DNA of 64,000 nt, taken from Capillimicrobium parvum. Lineage in GTDB: Bacteria; Actinomycetota; Thermoleophilia; Solirubrobacterales; Solirubrobacteraceae. The notes under the pieces are model-generated. The model saw only the letters and a program-made list of their open reading frames with translations. It was not told where the DNA came from and ran no database searches. Position numbers and translations under genes: made by a program. The stretch is from the NCBI RefSeq assembly GCF_021172045.1, contig NZ_CP087164.1:744001-808000 (forward strand). Direction: 5' to 3'. Positions 41,550 through 50,363 of this stretch are shown one piece after another. The stretch's first letter is position 1, and the number at the start of each line of letters is the position of its first letter.

Positions 41550-42383
41550 GTGCCGCTGATCGACGGCCTGCCGGACGTGGACGGGCTGATCTTCGACATC
41601 GACGGCACGCTGGTTCTCGGTGCCCGGCCGGGCGGCGAAGGCGGTCGGGCCCTTCCCGGGGCGCTCGAGCTCGTCGAGACGCTCCAATCGCGCGACGTGC
41701 CGCTGGTCTTCTGCACGAACGGCAGCAGCCAGCCGCCCCGGCGGTACGTGGAGCACCTGCGCGCGGCGGGCTTCGCCGTCTCGGCGCGCGACTGCCTGAC
41801 CCCGCCCGTGGTCGCCGCGCGGATGATCGCGGCGCACGTGGCGCGCCCTCGGGCGCTGGTCATCGGCGGCGAGGGCATCGAGGAACCGCTCGAGGACGGC
41901 GGGGTCGAGATCGTGGCGCCCGAGCGCTGGCCCGAGGCCAACGTCGTGCTCGTCGGTCACGATCGAGGTCTCGATGCCGCCAAGATCGAGGCGGCATGCC
42001 AGGCCATCTGGGCCGGTGCGGCGTTCTTCCTCACCTCGGACGCGCCGTCGTTTCCGGCGCGCGGCGGTCGCGCCGTCGGCCTCTCGAGCGTGATCGGCGC
42101 CGGGCTCGCCCATGTCACGGGCGTCCGGCCGCGGCTCACCGGCAAGCCGTCCCAGGCGGTGATGGACGCGGCGGCCGGGATGCTCGGGCTCGACGCCGGT
42201 CGGGTGGCGGTGGTCGGCGACGATCTCGCTCTGGAGATCGAGATGGCGAAGGCCGCGGGAGCGGCCTCGGTCCTGACCCTCACCGGCACCTCGACCGCTG
42301 AGGACGTCGATCGTCGCTCGACGGTTGACCGCCCGGACCTCGTGCTCGAAGACCTGACCCACCTGCTCGCGCGGTTGGGCTGA
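41550..42383 (+). CDS. HAD-superfamily IIA phosphatase (NagD/p-nitrophenylphosphatase type, HpeD-like)
   Basis: A 277-residue HAD phosphatase starting at a GTG four bases after the carboxyltransferase stop. Motif I is FDIDGTLV with nucleophile Asp16 and acid/base Asp18; motif II is FCTNGSS; the lysine lies in LTGKPS; motif IV is VVGDDLALEIEMA. The IIA cap is typical of phosphatases on phenylphosphate-like substrates. In the Hpe pathway the phosphatase removes the phosphate from the carboxylated product, releasing the free phenol. Its place directly after the carboxylase supports that role. Confidence 0.85.
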   Translation: MPLIDGLPDVDGLIFDIDGTLVLGARPGGEGGRALPGALELVETLQSRDVPLVFCTNGSSQPPRRYVEHLRAAGFAVSARDCLTPPVVAARMIAAHVARPRALVIGGEGIEEPLEDGGVEIVAPERWPEANVVLVGHDRGLDAAKIEAACQAIWAGAAFFLTSDAPSFPARGGRAVGLSSVIGAGLAHVTGVRPRLTGKPSQAVMDAAAGMLGLDAGRVAVVGDDLALEIEMAKAAGAASVLTLTGTSTAEDVDRRSTVDRPDLVLEDLTHLLARLG

Positions 42384-42398
42384 GGCTACGCTGCCGAC

Positions 42399-43181
42399 AT
42401 GACCGGACCGTCCCGGGAGCGCCCTGCCTATCCGATCGAATCGGTCGACAATGCGCTGAGGCTGCTGCTCACCTACCGGGACCGAACGGCGATCCGGGTC
42501 TCCGAGGCGGGCGAGGCGATGGGCGTGGCCCCGTCGACGGCCCACCGGCTTCTGGCCATGCTGCAGTACCACGGGTTCGTGACGCAGGACGAGCAGTCGC
42601 GCGCCTACCTCGCCGGACCTGCGCTGGTCGATCTCGGTCTTGCCGTCGTCGGGCGGATGGACATCCGCGATGCGGCCCGTCCCCATCTGGAGGCCCTCTG
42701 CCGTGACGTCGGCGAGACGGTCCATCTCGCCGTCCTGCGCGACAACGAGGTCCTGTTCGTCGACAGCGTCGAGACGACGAAGGCGGTGCGCGTCGGCTCG
42801 CGCACGGGCGAGACCATGCCGGCGCACTGCACCTCGATCGGCAAGGCGCTGCTCGCGGAGCTGCCTGCGGATCGCCTGCGCGAGCTCTACCCGACGCCCC
42901 GGATCAAGGGACGGACCGAGAAGTCGATCTCGACCCGGGCGCGCCTGGAGCGAGAGCTGGAGGACATCCGCGCGGTGGGCTACGCGACGAACTTCGGCGA
43001 GAGCGAGTCGGAGCTCAGCGCGGTGGGGATGGCCATCCAGGGAGCGGTCGGCACGCGCGCGGCGGTCAGCATCTCCGCGCCGGTCTCGCGGCTGGACGGC
43101 GAGGCCATCCGCGCGCTGGCCGGGCCGCTGGGGGCCTGCGTGGAGCAGATCGGCGCCGAGTTGTACGTTCCGCGAACCTGA
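42399..43181 (+). CDS. IclR-family transcriptional regulator
   Basis: A 260-residue regulator with an N-terminal winged helix (about 12-75, containing VSEAGEAMGVAPSTAHRLL) and a C-terminal IclR effector domain (about 85-250) with a typical GTSIGKALLAELP-like segment, here TSIGKALLAELPADRL. IclR proteins often control aromatic catabolic operons by binding 15-base palindromes. It sits 15 bases after the phosphatase, and the three boxes at 35.1 kb are candidate targets. Whether it activates or represses cannot be told from sequence. Confidence 0.88.
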   Translation: MTGPSRERPAYPIESVDNALRLLLTYRDRTAIRVSEAGEAMGVAPSTAHRLLAMLQYHGFVTQDEQSRAYLAGPALVDLGLAVVGRMDIRDAARPHLEALCRDVGETVHLAVLRDNEVLFVDSVETTKAVRVGSRTGETMPAHCTSIGKALLAELPADRLRELYPTPRIKGRTEKSISTRARLERELEDIRAVGYATNFGESESELSAVGMAIQGAVGTRAAVSISAPVSRLDGEAIRALAGPLGACVEQIGAELYVPRT

Positions 43182-43297
43182 GCGGGCGGGATGTGCGGCC
43201 TGACCGGGGCCTGACCCCTCACGGCTGACCGGCCGTGCCCGAGCCGGTAGAACTTGCGCTCTTCGACGCCGTCGCATCCACGGCACCGGGAGGTCGC

Positions 43298-45373
43298 TTG
43301 CTGTTCGCAGGTATCGACATCGGTGGGACGTTCACGGACCTCGCGCTCTACGACTCCGGGACCGACGCGCTCGTCGTCCACAAGCTGCGCTCGAGCCCGG
43401 ACGACCCGTCGCGCGCGCTCGTGGAGGGGATCGCCGAGCTGTGCGCGCTTGCGCAGGTCGGGACGGACGCGCTCGACGGGGTGCTGCACGGGACGACGAT
43501 CGCGACGAACGCGGTGCTCGAGCACCGAGGGGCGAAGACCGGCCTGATCACCACCGACGGCATGCGCGACGTCCTGCACATCGGGCGCCACCAGCGCCCG
43601 GAGCCGTACTCGGTCATGCAGGACGTCCCGTGGCAGGACCGCCCGTTCGTCCGGCGCTCGGAGCGCCTCACCGTGCCGGAGCGCATCGCGCCGCCGCGCG
43701 GCGACGTGGTGCAGGCGCTCGACGAGGACGCCGTCCGGGCCGCCGCCGCCCAGCTGCGCGACGCCGGCGTCGAGGCCGTCGCCGTCTGCTTCCTGTTCTC
43801 CTACCTCGACGACGCCCACGAGAAGCGCGCGGCGCAGCTCGTCCGCGACGCGATGCCGGACGCCTTCGTGACGACCAGCGCGGACGTGAGCCCGCAGTTC
43901 CGCGAGTTCGAGCGTTTCAACACCACCGCGATGAACGCCTTCGTCGGACCGGGCACGGGCCGGTACCTCGCCCGCCTGACCCAAGGGCTCGCGAGCCGGG
44001 GCGTCGCCGCCGAGCTCCTCGTGATGCGCAGCAACGGCGGCGTCGCGAGCGCACGGGAGGCGGCCGAGCGGCCGGTCACGCTCATGCTCTCCGGCCCCGC
44101 CGCCGGCGTGCTCGGTGCGCAGTGGGCGGCCGGGCTGACCGGTCGCCGGAACCTCATCACCTTCGACATGGGCGGCACGAGCGCCGACATCGGGATCGTG
44201 GCCGACGGCATGGTGACCGAGGCCTCCGCGCGCGACACGCAGGTCGCCGGCTACCCGCTGCTCGTCCCCATGTTCGACATCGAGACGATCGGCGCGGGCG
44301 GCGGCTCGATCGCCCGCCTCGATGCCGCCGGCGCGTTCCGCGTCGGACCGCAGAGCGCCGGGGCCGACCCGGGGCCCGCGTGCTACGGCCGCGGCGGCCC
44401 CGACGCGACGATCACCGACGCGCATCTCGTCCTCGGGCGCATCGACCCCGAGCGGTTCCTCGGGGGCGACATGCCGCTCGACCCGGGGGCGGCCGCCGCG
44501 GCGATCGATCGCCTGGCCGCCGAGCTGGGCATGAGCCGGCTCGACACCGCCGCCGGCGTCCTGCGGATCGCCAACGCGCAGATGGCGCGGACGATCCGCG
44601 GGATCACCGTCGAGCGCGGCCGCGACCCGCGCAGCTTCGCGCTCGTCGCGTTCGGCGGGGCGGGGCCGCTGCACGCCGCCGATCTCGCCGACATGCTCGA
44701 GATCCCCGAGGTCCTCATCCCGCCGCACCCGGGCATCACGTCGGCGACCGGGCTGCTGACCTCCGAGCTGCGCTACGACCTCATGTCCACGGTGCTCATG
44801 GTCCAGGGCGCCATCGACGGGGCGCGGATCGACGAGCTCTTCGCGCAGCTCACCGCCATCCTGCTCGAGCGTCTGCAGCGCGACGGCGCCGACCCCGACC
44901 AGGTGCGGGTCGAGCGGTCGCTGGACTGCCGCTACGTCGGTCAGGGCTACGAGCTGCGCATCCCGTTCGACGGCCACGCGTTCGCGGAGGCGGCGCTCGA
45001 CCGCTTCCACGCCGTCCACGAGCAGGAGTACGGCCGCGCGCTCGCCGACCCGATCGAGATCGTCAACGTCCGCGTGCGCGCCGCCGGGGATCGCCCGCGG
45101 CTCACGCGCATCGCCGTGGGCGGCGGCGATCTCGCGTCCGCGACGATCGGCGAGGCGGCGTCCGTCTGGGACGTCGGCGGCGAGCTCGCCGACCTGCCGA
45201 CCCGGCGGCTGCTGCGAGAGCGCCTGCCGATCGCCGAGCCGATCGACGGCCCGGCGGTCATCTTCCAGCGCGACACGACGATCGTCGTGCCGCCGAGCTG
45301 GCGGGCGACCGCCGATCCCGGCGGCCCGCTGCTGCTGTCCGCCGTCCGCACGACCCAGGGAGGCCGACGATGA
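43298..45373 (+). CDS. Hydantoinase/oxoprolinase A-type protein (HyuA)
   Basis: A HyuA-family ATPase of about 691 residues with FAGIDIGGTFTDLALYD at its very start, GTTIATNAVLEHRG, TFDMGGTSADIG and GAGGGSIARLDAAG. These enzymes cleave hydantoins, oxoproline or lactams with ATP, or act in carboxylases. The TTG at 43298 is preferred because a gggagg ribosome binding site lies just upstream and the ATP motif then sits where the family has it. A GTG at 43235 would add 21 residues but has no ribosome binding site. No gamma-type subunit is present. It overlaps hyuB by ATGA. Confidence 0.85.
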   Translation: MLFAGIDIGGTFTDLALYDSGTDALVVHKLRSSPDDPSRALVEGIAELCALAQVGTDALDGVLHGTTIATNAVLEHRGAKTGLITTDGMRDVLHIGRHQRPEPYSVMQDVPWQDRPFVRRSERLTVPERIAPPRGDVVQALDEDAVRAAAAQLRDAGVEAVAVCFLFSYLDDAHEKRAAQLVRDAMPDAFVTTSADVSPQFREFERFNTTAMNAFVGPGTGRYLARLTQGLASRGVAAELLVMRSNGGVASAREAAERPVTLMLSGPAAGVLGAQWAAGLTGRRNLITFDMGGTSADIGIVADGMVTEASARDTQVAGYPLLVPMFDIETIGAGGGSIARLDAAGAFRVGPQSAGADPGPACYGRGGPDATITDAHLVLGRIDPERFLGGDMPLDPGAAAAAIDRLAAELGMSRLDTAAGVLRIANAQMARTIRGITVERGRDPRSFALVAFGGAGPLHAADLADMLEIPEVLIPPHPGITSATGLLTSELRYDLMSTVLMVQGAIDGARIDELFAQLTAILLERLQRDGADPDQVRVERSLDCRYVGQGYELRIPFDGHAFAEAALDRFHAVHEQEYGRALADPIEIVNVRVRAAGDRPRLTRIAVGGGDLASATIGEAASVWDVGGELADLPTRRLLRERLPIAEPIDGPAVIFQRDTTIVVPPSWRATADPGGPLLLSAVRTTQGGRR

Positions 45374-47055
45374 CCACGTCCAGCGCGACCATCGACCCCG
45401 TCAGCGCGTCGGTCATCGGCGGCAGCCTGAGCTCGATCGCGATCGAGATGGGCTACCGCCTGACGCGCATGTCGTACTCGTCGATCATCCGCGAGTCCGA
45501 GGACTTCGGCTGCGCGATCTGCGACGACCAGGGCCGCCAGCTGTGCGTCTCGACGCAGTCGACGCCGCTGCAGTCCGCGCCGATCCCCGGCTACGTCGCC
45601 GGCATCAACCGGCGCTTCGCCGAGCTCGGCGACACGTGGCAGCCGGGCGACGTGGTCATCCACAACCATCCGTACTACGGCTCGTCGCACCAGCCCGACG
45701 TGGGTCTGGTCGTGCCCGTGTTCGTCGAGGACCGGCTCGTCGGGTTCTCGGTGACGACGGCCCACCACCTCGACCTCGGTGCGCTCAGTCCCGGCAGCTG
45801 CGGGATCGTCGACGCCGGCGACACCTTCGCCGAGGGCCTGCACCTCAACGCGGTCAAGGTGCAGGAGGGCGGCCGGCGGGTCGAGAGCGCGTGGCGGATC
45901 ATCGCCGACAACACGCGCGTTCCGCGACTCGTCGTCGGCGACCTCGAGGCGCAGGTCGCCGCGGCGACGTTCGGCGCCGAGCGCTTCCGCGAGCTGATCG
46001 CCGAGCACGGCCTCGATCGCGTCGTCGCCGCATCCGAGCACCTGATGGACCACTCGGAGCGGATGCTGCGCCAGGCGATCGAGGCGATCGGCGACGGCCG
46101 CTACGAGGCCGAGGGGATCCTCGACGGCTTCCTCGACCATCCCGATCCGGGCTACCGCGACCTCGCGATCAAGGTCGCGATCACCGTGAGCGGATCCGAC
46201 CTGCACGTCGACCTGACCGGCACCGCGCCGCAGGTCGACCTGCCGATCAACATGCCGTTCGTCGGCACGGTCGACGCGGCGGTGTACGTCACGCTGCGGT
46301 CGCTGCTGCTCGACTCGGCCACGAGCGATCCCGTCGCGACCAACTCCGGGCTGTTCCGGCCGATCACGATCGAGGCACCGCTCGGCACGCTCGCCAACCC
46401 GCGCTTCCCCGCGCCGACGATCGCCCGGTTCTGCTCGGGCAACATCGTCGCCGCGACCGTCATGCGCGCCCTCGCGCCGGTGCTGCCCGAGGCGGTCTCC
46501 GCGGGGATCGGCAATCTCAAGGTGACCGCGTTCTCCGGCGAGGCGGACGGGGCCGCCTGGGTCTACATGGACATCATGGAGGGCAGCTACGGCGGGCGCT
46601 TCGGCAAGGACGGGATCGACGCCGTCGACACGCTGTACGCGAACACGCGCAACAACCCGGTCGAGGACATCGAGTCGCACTATCCGCTGCGGGTGACGCG
46701 CTACGAGCTGTCCGACCGCGGCGCGGGCGCGGGGCGGTGGCGGGGTGGCCTGGGCTCGGTGCGCGAGTTCGAGTTCCTCGCCGACGGCGGCTTCTCCATG
46801 GAGGGCGACGGCAGCAGCAGCGCGCCCCCCGGCCTGTTCGGCGGCGCCGACGGCACGCCGGGCCGCGTGGTGCTCGACCCGGGCACGGACGCCGAGCGCG
46901 ATCTGCCGTCCAACAGCCCGTACCGCAAGGCGGCCGCGGGTACGGTCCTGCGGCTCGTCGGCCCCAGCGGCGGCGGGTACGGAGATCCCGCGCTGCGCGC
47001 CCCGGAGGCCTCCGCGCGCGACGATGCCGACGGCATCGCCGTGACGGGCGGATGA
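45370..47055 (+). CDS. Hydantoinase B-type protein (HyuB)
   Basis: A 561-residue HyuB-family protein, close to the usual length. It has VIHNHPYYGSSHQPDVG, HHLDLGALSPGSCG, DLTGTAPQVDLPIN and the C-terminal GGGYGDPALR segments. With HyuA it forms an ATP-dependent ring-opening enzyme or, less likely, a carboxylase. The next reading frame begins within its stop codon as an M20-type carbamoylase fragment, which suggests an original hydantoin-to-amino acid operon. Confidence 0.88.
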   Translation: MTTSSATIDPVSASVIGGSLSSIAIEMGYRLTRMSYSSIIRESEDFGCAICDDQGRQLCVSTQSTPLQSAPIPGYVAGINRRFAELGDTWQPGDVVIHNHPYYGSSHQPDVGLVVPVFVEDRLVGFSVTTAHHLDLGALSPGSCGIVDAGDTFAEGLHLNAVKVQEGGRRVESAWRIIADNTRVPRLVVGDLEAQVAAATFGAERFRELIAEHGLDRVVAASEHLMDHSERMLRQAIEAIGDGRYEAEGILDGFLDHPDPGYRDLAIKVAITVSGSDLHVDLTGTAPQVDLPINMPFVGTVDAAVYVTLRSLLLDSATSDPVATNSGLFRPITIEAPLGTLANPRFPAPTIARFCSGNIVAATVMRALAPVLPEAVSAGIGNLKVTAFSGEADGAAWVYMDIMEGSYGGRFGKDGIDAVDTLYANTRNNPVEDIESHYPLRVTRYELSDRGAGAGRWRGGLGSVREFEFLADGGFSMEGDGSSSAPPGLFGGADGTPGRVVLDPGTDAERDLPSNSPYRKAAAGTVLRLVGPSGGGYGDPALRAPEASARDDADGIAVTGG

Positions 47056-47716
47056 GCGCGCTCGCCGGCGCGCTGGAGCGGCTGTCGCGGATCGGCCGCG
47101 ACGGCGAGGGCGTCACGCGCCTGGCGTGGACGCCCGAGCTCGCGGAGGCGACCGCGGCCGTCGCCGAGGAGCTCACCGGGCTCGGCCTCACGGTCGAGCA
47201 CGACGAGGCGGGCAACATGATCGCGCGCTGGGAGGGCAGCGGCTCAGGGGCGCCGGTGATGGCGGCGTCGCATCTCGACACGGTGCCCCGCGGCGGTCGC
47301 TTCGACGGGGCGCTGGGCGTCCTGGCCGCGGTCGAGGCCGTCATGCCGTCGAGGAGCACGAGCGCCGGCAGGCCTGGGTGCGCGAGCTGGTCGAGCGGAT
47401 CGCCCGGGAGGAGCGGCTGGAGGCGACGATCGAACGCCACTACGCCGTGGCGCCGGTCGCGATGGACCCCCGGGTGATCGCCGCGATCGAGGCCGCGGCC
47501 GCCGAGGAGGGCGTGCCGGCGCTGCGGATGTTCAGCGGGGCGGGGCACGACGCCATGAACGTGGCGCCGCGCGCCCCGGCCGGCATGCTCTTCGTGCCGA
47601 GCCGGGGCGGCCTCAGCCACACCCCGCGCGAGTGGACCGACGCGGCCGACTGCGAGCTCGGCGCCCGCGTGCTGGCGCGGACGCTGCGCGCGCTGTCGGC
47701 CGGCGCGGTGGTGTGA
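47052..47716 (+). pseudogene. Deleted M20-family N-carbamoyl-amino-acid hydrolase (HyuC-type)
   Basis: The ATG at 47052 overlaps the hyuB stop. The first 95 codons read as a normal M20/allantoate amidohydrolase N-terminus with ASHLDTVPRGGRFDGALGV. Near 47337-47350 the frame is lost. A frame eight bases on continues with EEHERRQAWVRELV, DPRVIAAIEAAA, MFSGAGHDAMNVA and the C-terminal GGLSHTPREWTD, to the stop at 47716. The total equals about 220 codons, against roughly 400 for the family, so the middle including the dimerisation domain is gone. The enzyme should be inactive. Confidence 0.8.
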
Positions 47717-47814
47717 ATCGCCTGCGTGATCCGGCTACGCCGCCGACGACGCGGGCGCCGGCGAACCGGACGCTGGCAGCGGCCACGCCGGGTCCGCGAT
47801 ATCGCCGGTGCCGA

Positions 47815-49701
47815 TCAGCCGGGCGACGGCGACTGCGACGGCGCCGACGGCGGGCCAGGCGACGCGCCGGAGGAGGAGGGCGTGGGGCATGGCTGATCGG
47901 CTGCAAGCCTGCTCTCGATGCAGCCGCCTTGCAAGGCGGGCGCGCCGGGATAGCGCACCTCGAGGACGCGACGGCGGGCCACGACGATGCGGCGCTCCCG
48001 CCGGAGGTGGGCGTCGAGCCCGGACGTGAACGGCCCGTGCGGGGACCGGATGAAGCGGGAGACCTCATAACGGTCGCCGCGGTGCGTCCGCCAGCGCAGC
48101 ACCAGCCCGCCGTCCTGCGGGCGGTAGACGAAGCGCGTCCGGCGCACGACCGCCCCGGCGGGCGTCGCGAACCCGCCGCCGAGGCTCACGGTGCCGTTGC
48201 GGTGCGCGTGGATGCTGGTGCCGAACGGCATGAGCCGCGCGCTGCGGTGCAGGAGCACCGGTCCGGCGGAGTCGGGATGGTGGAGCCGGTGGGTGTACGG
48301 GCGCTGCGGGACCGCCTCGATCCAGCGGCCCTCGCGCAGCTGCTTGAGCTCGACGAGGCCGAAGTCGTAGCGAAAGTCGGACGCCGGCCGCGATGTCGTC
48401 GGCTCATAGCCGGACGTCATCCGGACCGCGTACCACGTGGTCGGGCGGCGGACGACGGCGAAGCGGCTCGAGCCGGTGCCGAGCACGCGGCTGCTGACGG
48501 TGTCGGCCGCGATGCCGGACGCCGTCCGGCCCGGCGTCCGCGCGGCGATCGCCCAGTCGAGGCCGGCCAGCGTCAGACCGATGTATGGGATGTTCGACGC
48601 GTACTCGTCGACGCGGCGCACCGCGGTCGGGTCCTCGCGGGCGGCCGGGACGATGTTCAGCCCGACTCCGCCGAAGCCGTGGACGAGCTCGATGCGGTCG
48701 ATCTCGCGGTTGGCCAGGGCGACGTAGCGGGCGCGGGCGCGCTTGGACGTTGCGAAGCGCGCGGCCACCTCGGCACCGTAGGCGGTCAGCGACGCCGCCC
48801 AGGCCTCCTCCTGGCTGCGGCCCCAGTATGCGGTCGCGCCGTCGGGCGCGGCGGCCGCCCACTGTGCGTTGGCCATGTAGAGCAGCACGCGCCGCGCGCG
48901 GGACGACGCGCGTCGTCCGAGCAGCTCGATCGCGCGCGCGTACATGCCGAGCGAGAGGCCCACGTAGGCCCGCGGATGGGCAGGAGGATCGGAGAGCACG
49001 ACGCCGCGCAGCCCACCACCGAGCGATTGGCCGTGCGCCGCGGTGTACTGGACGAGGTTGTGGTTGACGATGAACTCGACCGCCGACCGCGCTCGTGCCC
49101 GGTCGTGCAGGACTGCGCCGGGGCACGTGCACGTCAGCCCCGTCCGCAGCAGCTCGAGCGTCATGACGCTCTCAACGAGCGTCTTGTTGCAGTAGCGGCT
49201 GCCGCCGATGTGGCGCCACTGGACGCGGCGCAGGTGCTGGGCCCACGCGGCGCGGCGCGGCGCGAACAGCGAGCGGTACGTCTGGTTGCGTCGCATCAGG
49301 TTGTAGGAGGCCGCGAGCGCCAGGTCCTCGAAGGGGCTGCCGTCCGGGCACCCCTGCGGCGGGGTGGGATATTTCGCGATCGCATAGTCGATCGCCTGCA
49401 GCGCCGACCGGACCATCGCCGCGTCGTGGTCGCGCACGCCGTTGAGCAGCAGGCCGTAGGCCAGGAACGCCTCGCCGTAGCGGGCGCAGCCCGCGCAGCC
49501 GAGGCCCGGGTCGAAGTAGGCGCCGTTCTCGCGCTGTGCGCCTGGCCAGTGCGCCGCGATCCTGCGACTGAGGGCCGGCCACCCCGAACCGGCTGCGTCG
49601 CCGGACGGTGCCGGGGCGCCAAGCGCGGCGGCGCAGAGCCCCGCCGCCCCGGCCGAGAGGACCGCCGCCAGGAGCGCGGCCCTGCGGCTCATGCGGATCA
49701 T
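47815..49701 (-). CDS. Secreted protein of unknown function
   Basis: A 628-residue protein with an N-terminal export signal (MIRMSRRAALLAAVLSAGAAGL, cut here as a basic start and hydrophobic core ending near Ala-Ala-Ala-Leu-Gly-Ala). A helix-rich central part (about 50-400) contains four cysteines in pairs (CAGC, CTCP). A beta-rich C-terminal part follows, and the tail is Ser/Pro-rich. The two-part layout recalls polysaccharide lyases with a toroid plus sandwich fold, but I recognise no catalytic motif. It is convergent with the HyuC remnant. Function is not assigned. Confidence 0.7.
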   Translation of the reverse strand: MIRMSRRAALLAAVLSAGAAGLCAAALGAPAPSGDAAGSGWPALSRRIAAHWPGAQRENGAYFDPGLGCAGCARYGEAFLAYGLLLNGVRDHDAAMVRSALQAIDYAIAKYPTPPQGCPDGSPFEDLALAASYNLMRRNQTYRSLFAPRRAAWAQHLRRVQWRHIGGSRYCNKTLVESVMTLELLRTGLTCTCPGAVLHDRARARSAVEFIVNHNLVQYTAAHGQSLGGGLRGVVLSDPPAHPRAYVGLSLGMYARAIELLGRRASSRARRVLLYMANAQWAAAAPDGATAYWGRSQEEAWAASLTAYGAEVAARFATSKRARARYVALANREIDRIELVHGFGGVGLNIVPAAREDPTAVRRVDEYASNIPYIGLTLAGLDWAIAARTPGRTASGIAADTVSSRVLGTGSSRFAVVRRPTTWYAVRMTSGYEPTTSRPASDFRYDFGLVELKQLREGRWIEAVPQRPYTHRLHHPDSAGPVLLHRSARLMPFGTSIHAHRNGTVSLGGGFATPAGAVVRRTRFVYRPQDGGLVLRWRTHRGDRYEVSRFIRSPHGPFTSGLDAHLRRERRIVVARRRVLEVRYPGAPALQGGCIESRLAADQPCPTPSSSGASPGPPSAPSQSPSPG

Positions 49702-49977
49702 CGCGGTTTGCCTCACGAGGCTGCCCACCTCCCCGGGCTCGCGCGCCACAGTCGCCGCTCGCGCGCCCGCCGTCGTCCTGCAGCGTTGGGGAACAGTAGA
49801 CCGTCCGACATCGTCTGCGGGCGGCGTCGCCGCGACGCTGGGCTCGGTGAGAGCTACGGGCAGCATCCTGAACCTCGTCACCTGACGTCACGCTCGACAT
49901 TCCGGTCCGGGTTTTTCCGAACCAGGGACGGGATACCTGCGGATGGCGGGGCGCCCGAAGGCTGGAACGCTCGGATC

Positions 49978-50286
49978 ATGAGCGGCGCGGATCCCACGTA
50001 TGCGGCGAAGCCTCCCCAGTGCGTGCCGCCGGAACCCGTGGGCATCGGCCGCGGGCTCGCCGAGGACCGGCTGCGTCACCGCGAGCACCGCATCGGCCAG
50101 GTGATGCGGGAGCTGCGCGCCCGCGCGGATGCGCATGTCGCTCGCGGCGATTCCGTCCCGCGTCCGCTCAACCAGGCACTCGAGGGCTTCGCGACAGAGC
50201 TCGCCCAGGTCCGCCGCGCGCTCGGCGCCCACGGCGGGGCCGGCTGGCCGAGGCAACGCCGGGCGACGGGCCGCTGGGCCCGCTGA
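49978..50286 (+). CDS. Small charged hypothetical protein
   Basis: A 102-residue reading frame with an Arg/Glu-rich helical middle (DRLRHREHRIGQVMRELRAR) that may form a coiled coil. No ribosome binding site is obvious and no family was recognised. Codon use matches the neighbours. It precedes a broken flavoprotein gene. It could be a real small protein of the stress island or chance. Confidence 0.45.
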   Translation: MSGADPTYAAKPPQCVPPEPVGIGRGLAEDRLRHREHRIGQVMRELRARADAHVARGDSVPRPLNQALEGFATELAQVRRALGAHGGAGWPRQRRATGRWAR

Positions 50287-50363
50287 GCCTGCGGGCCACT
50301 ACGGAGCCTCGAAGAGTGCAGCCCCCCGATGCGGGGAAGCGCCCCGCGGCCGAACATCGCGGC

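Noticed and set aside
43235-43297. GTG start for the second HyuA-type gene
   Set aside because: No ribosome binding site is visible, whereas the TTG at 43298 has gggagg upstream and puts the ATP motif at the usual position. It remains possible.
43298-47055. A second acetone/acetophenone carboxylase
   Set aside because: There is one HyuA, one HyuB and no gamma subunit, and the operon continues into a carbamoylase remnant, so a hydantoinase-type function is more likely.
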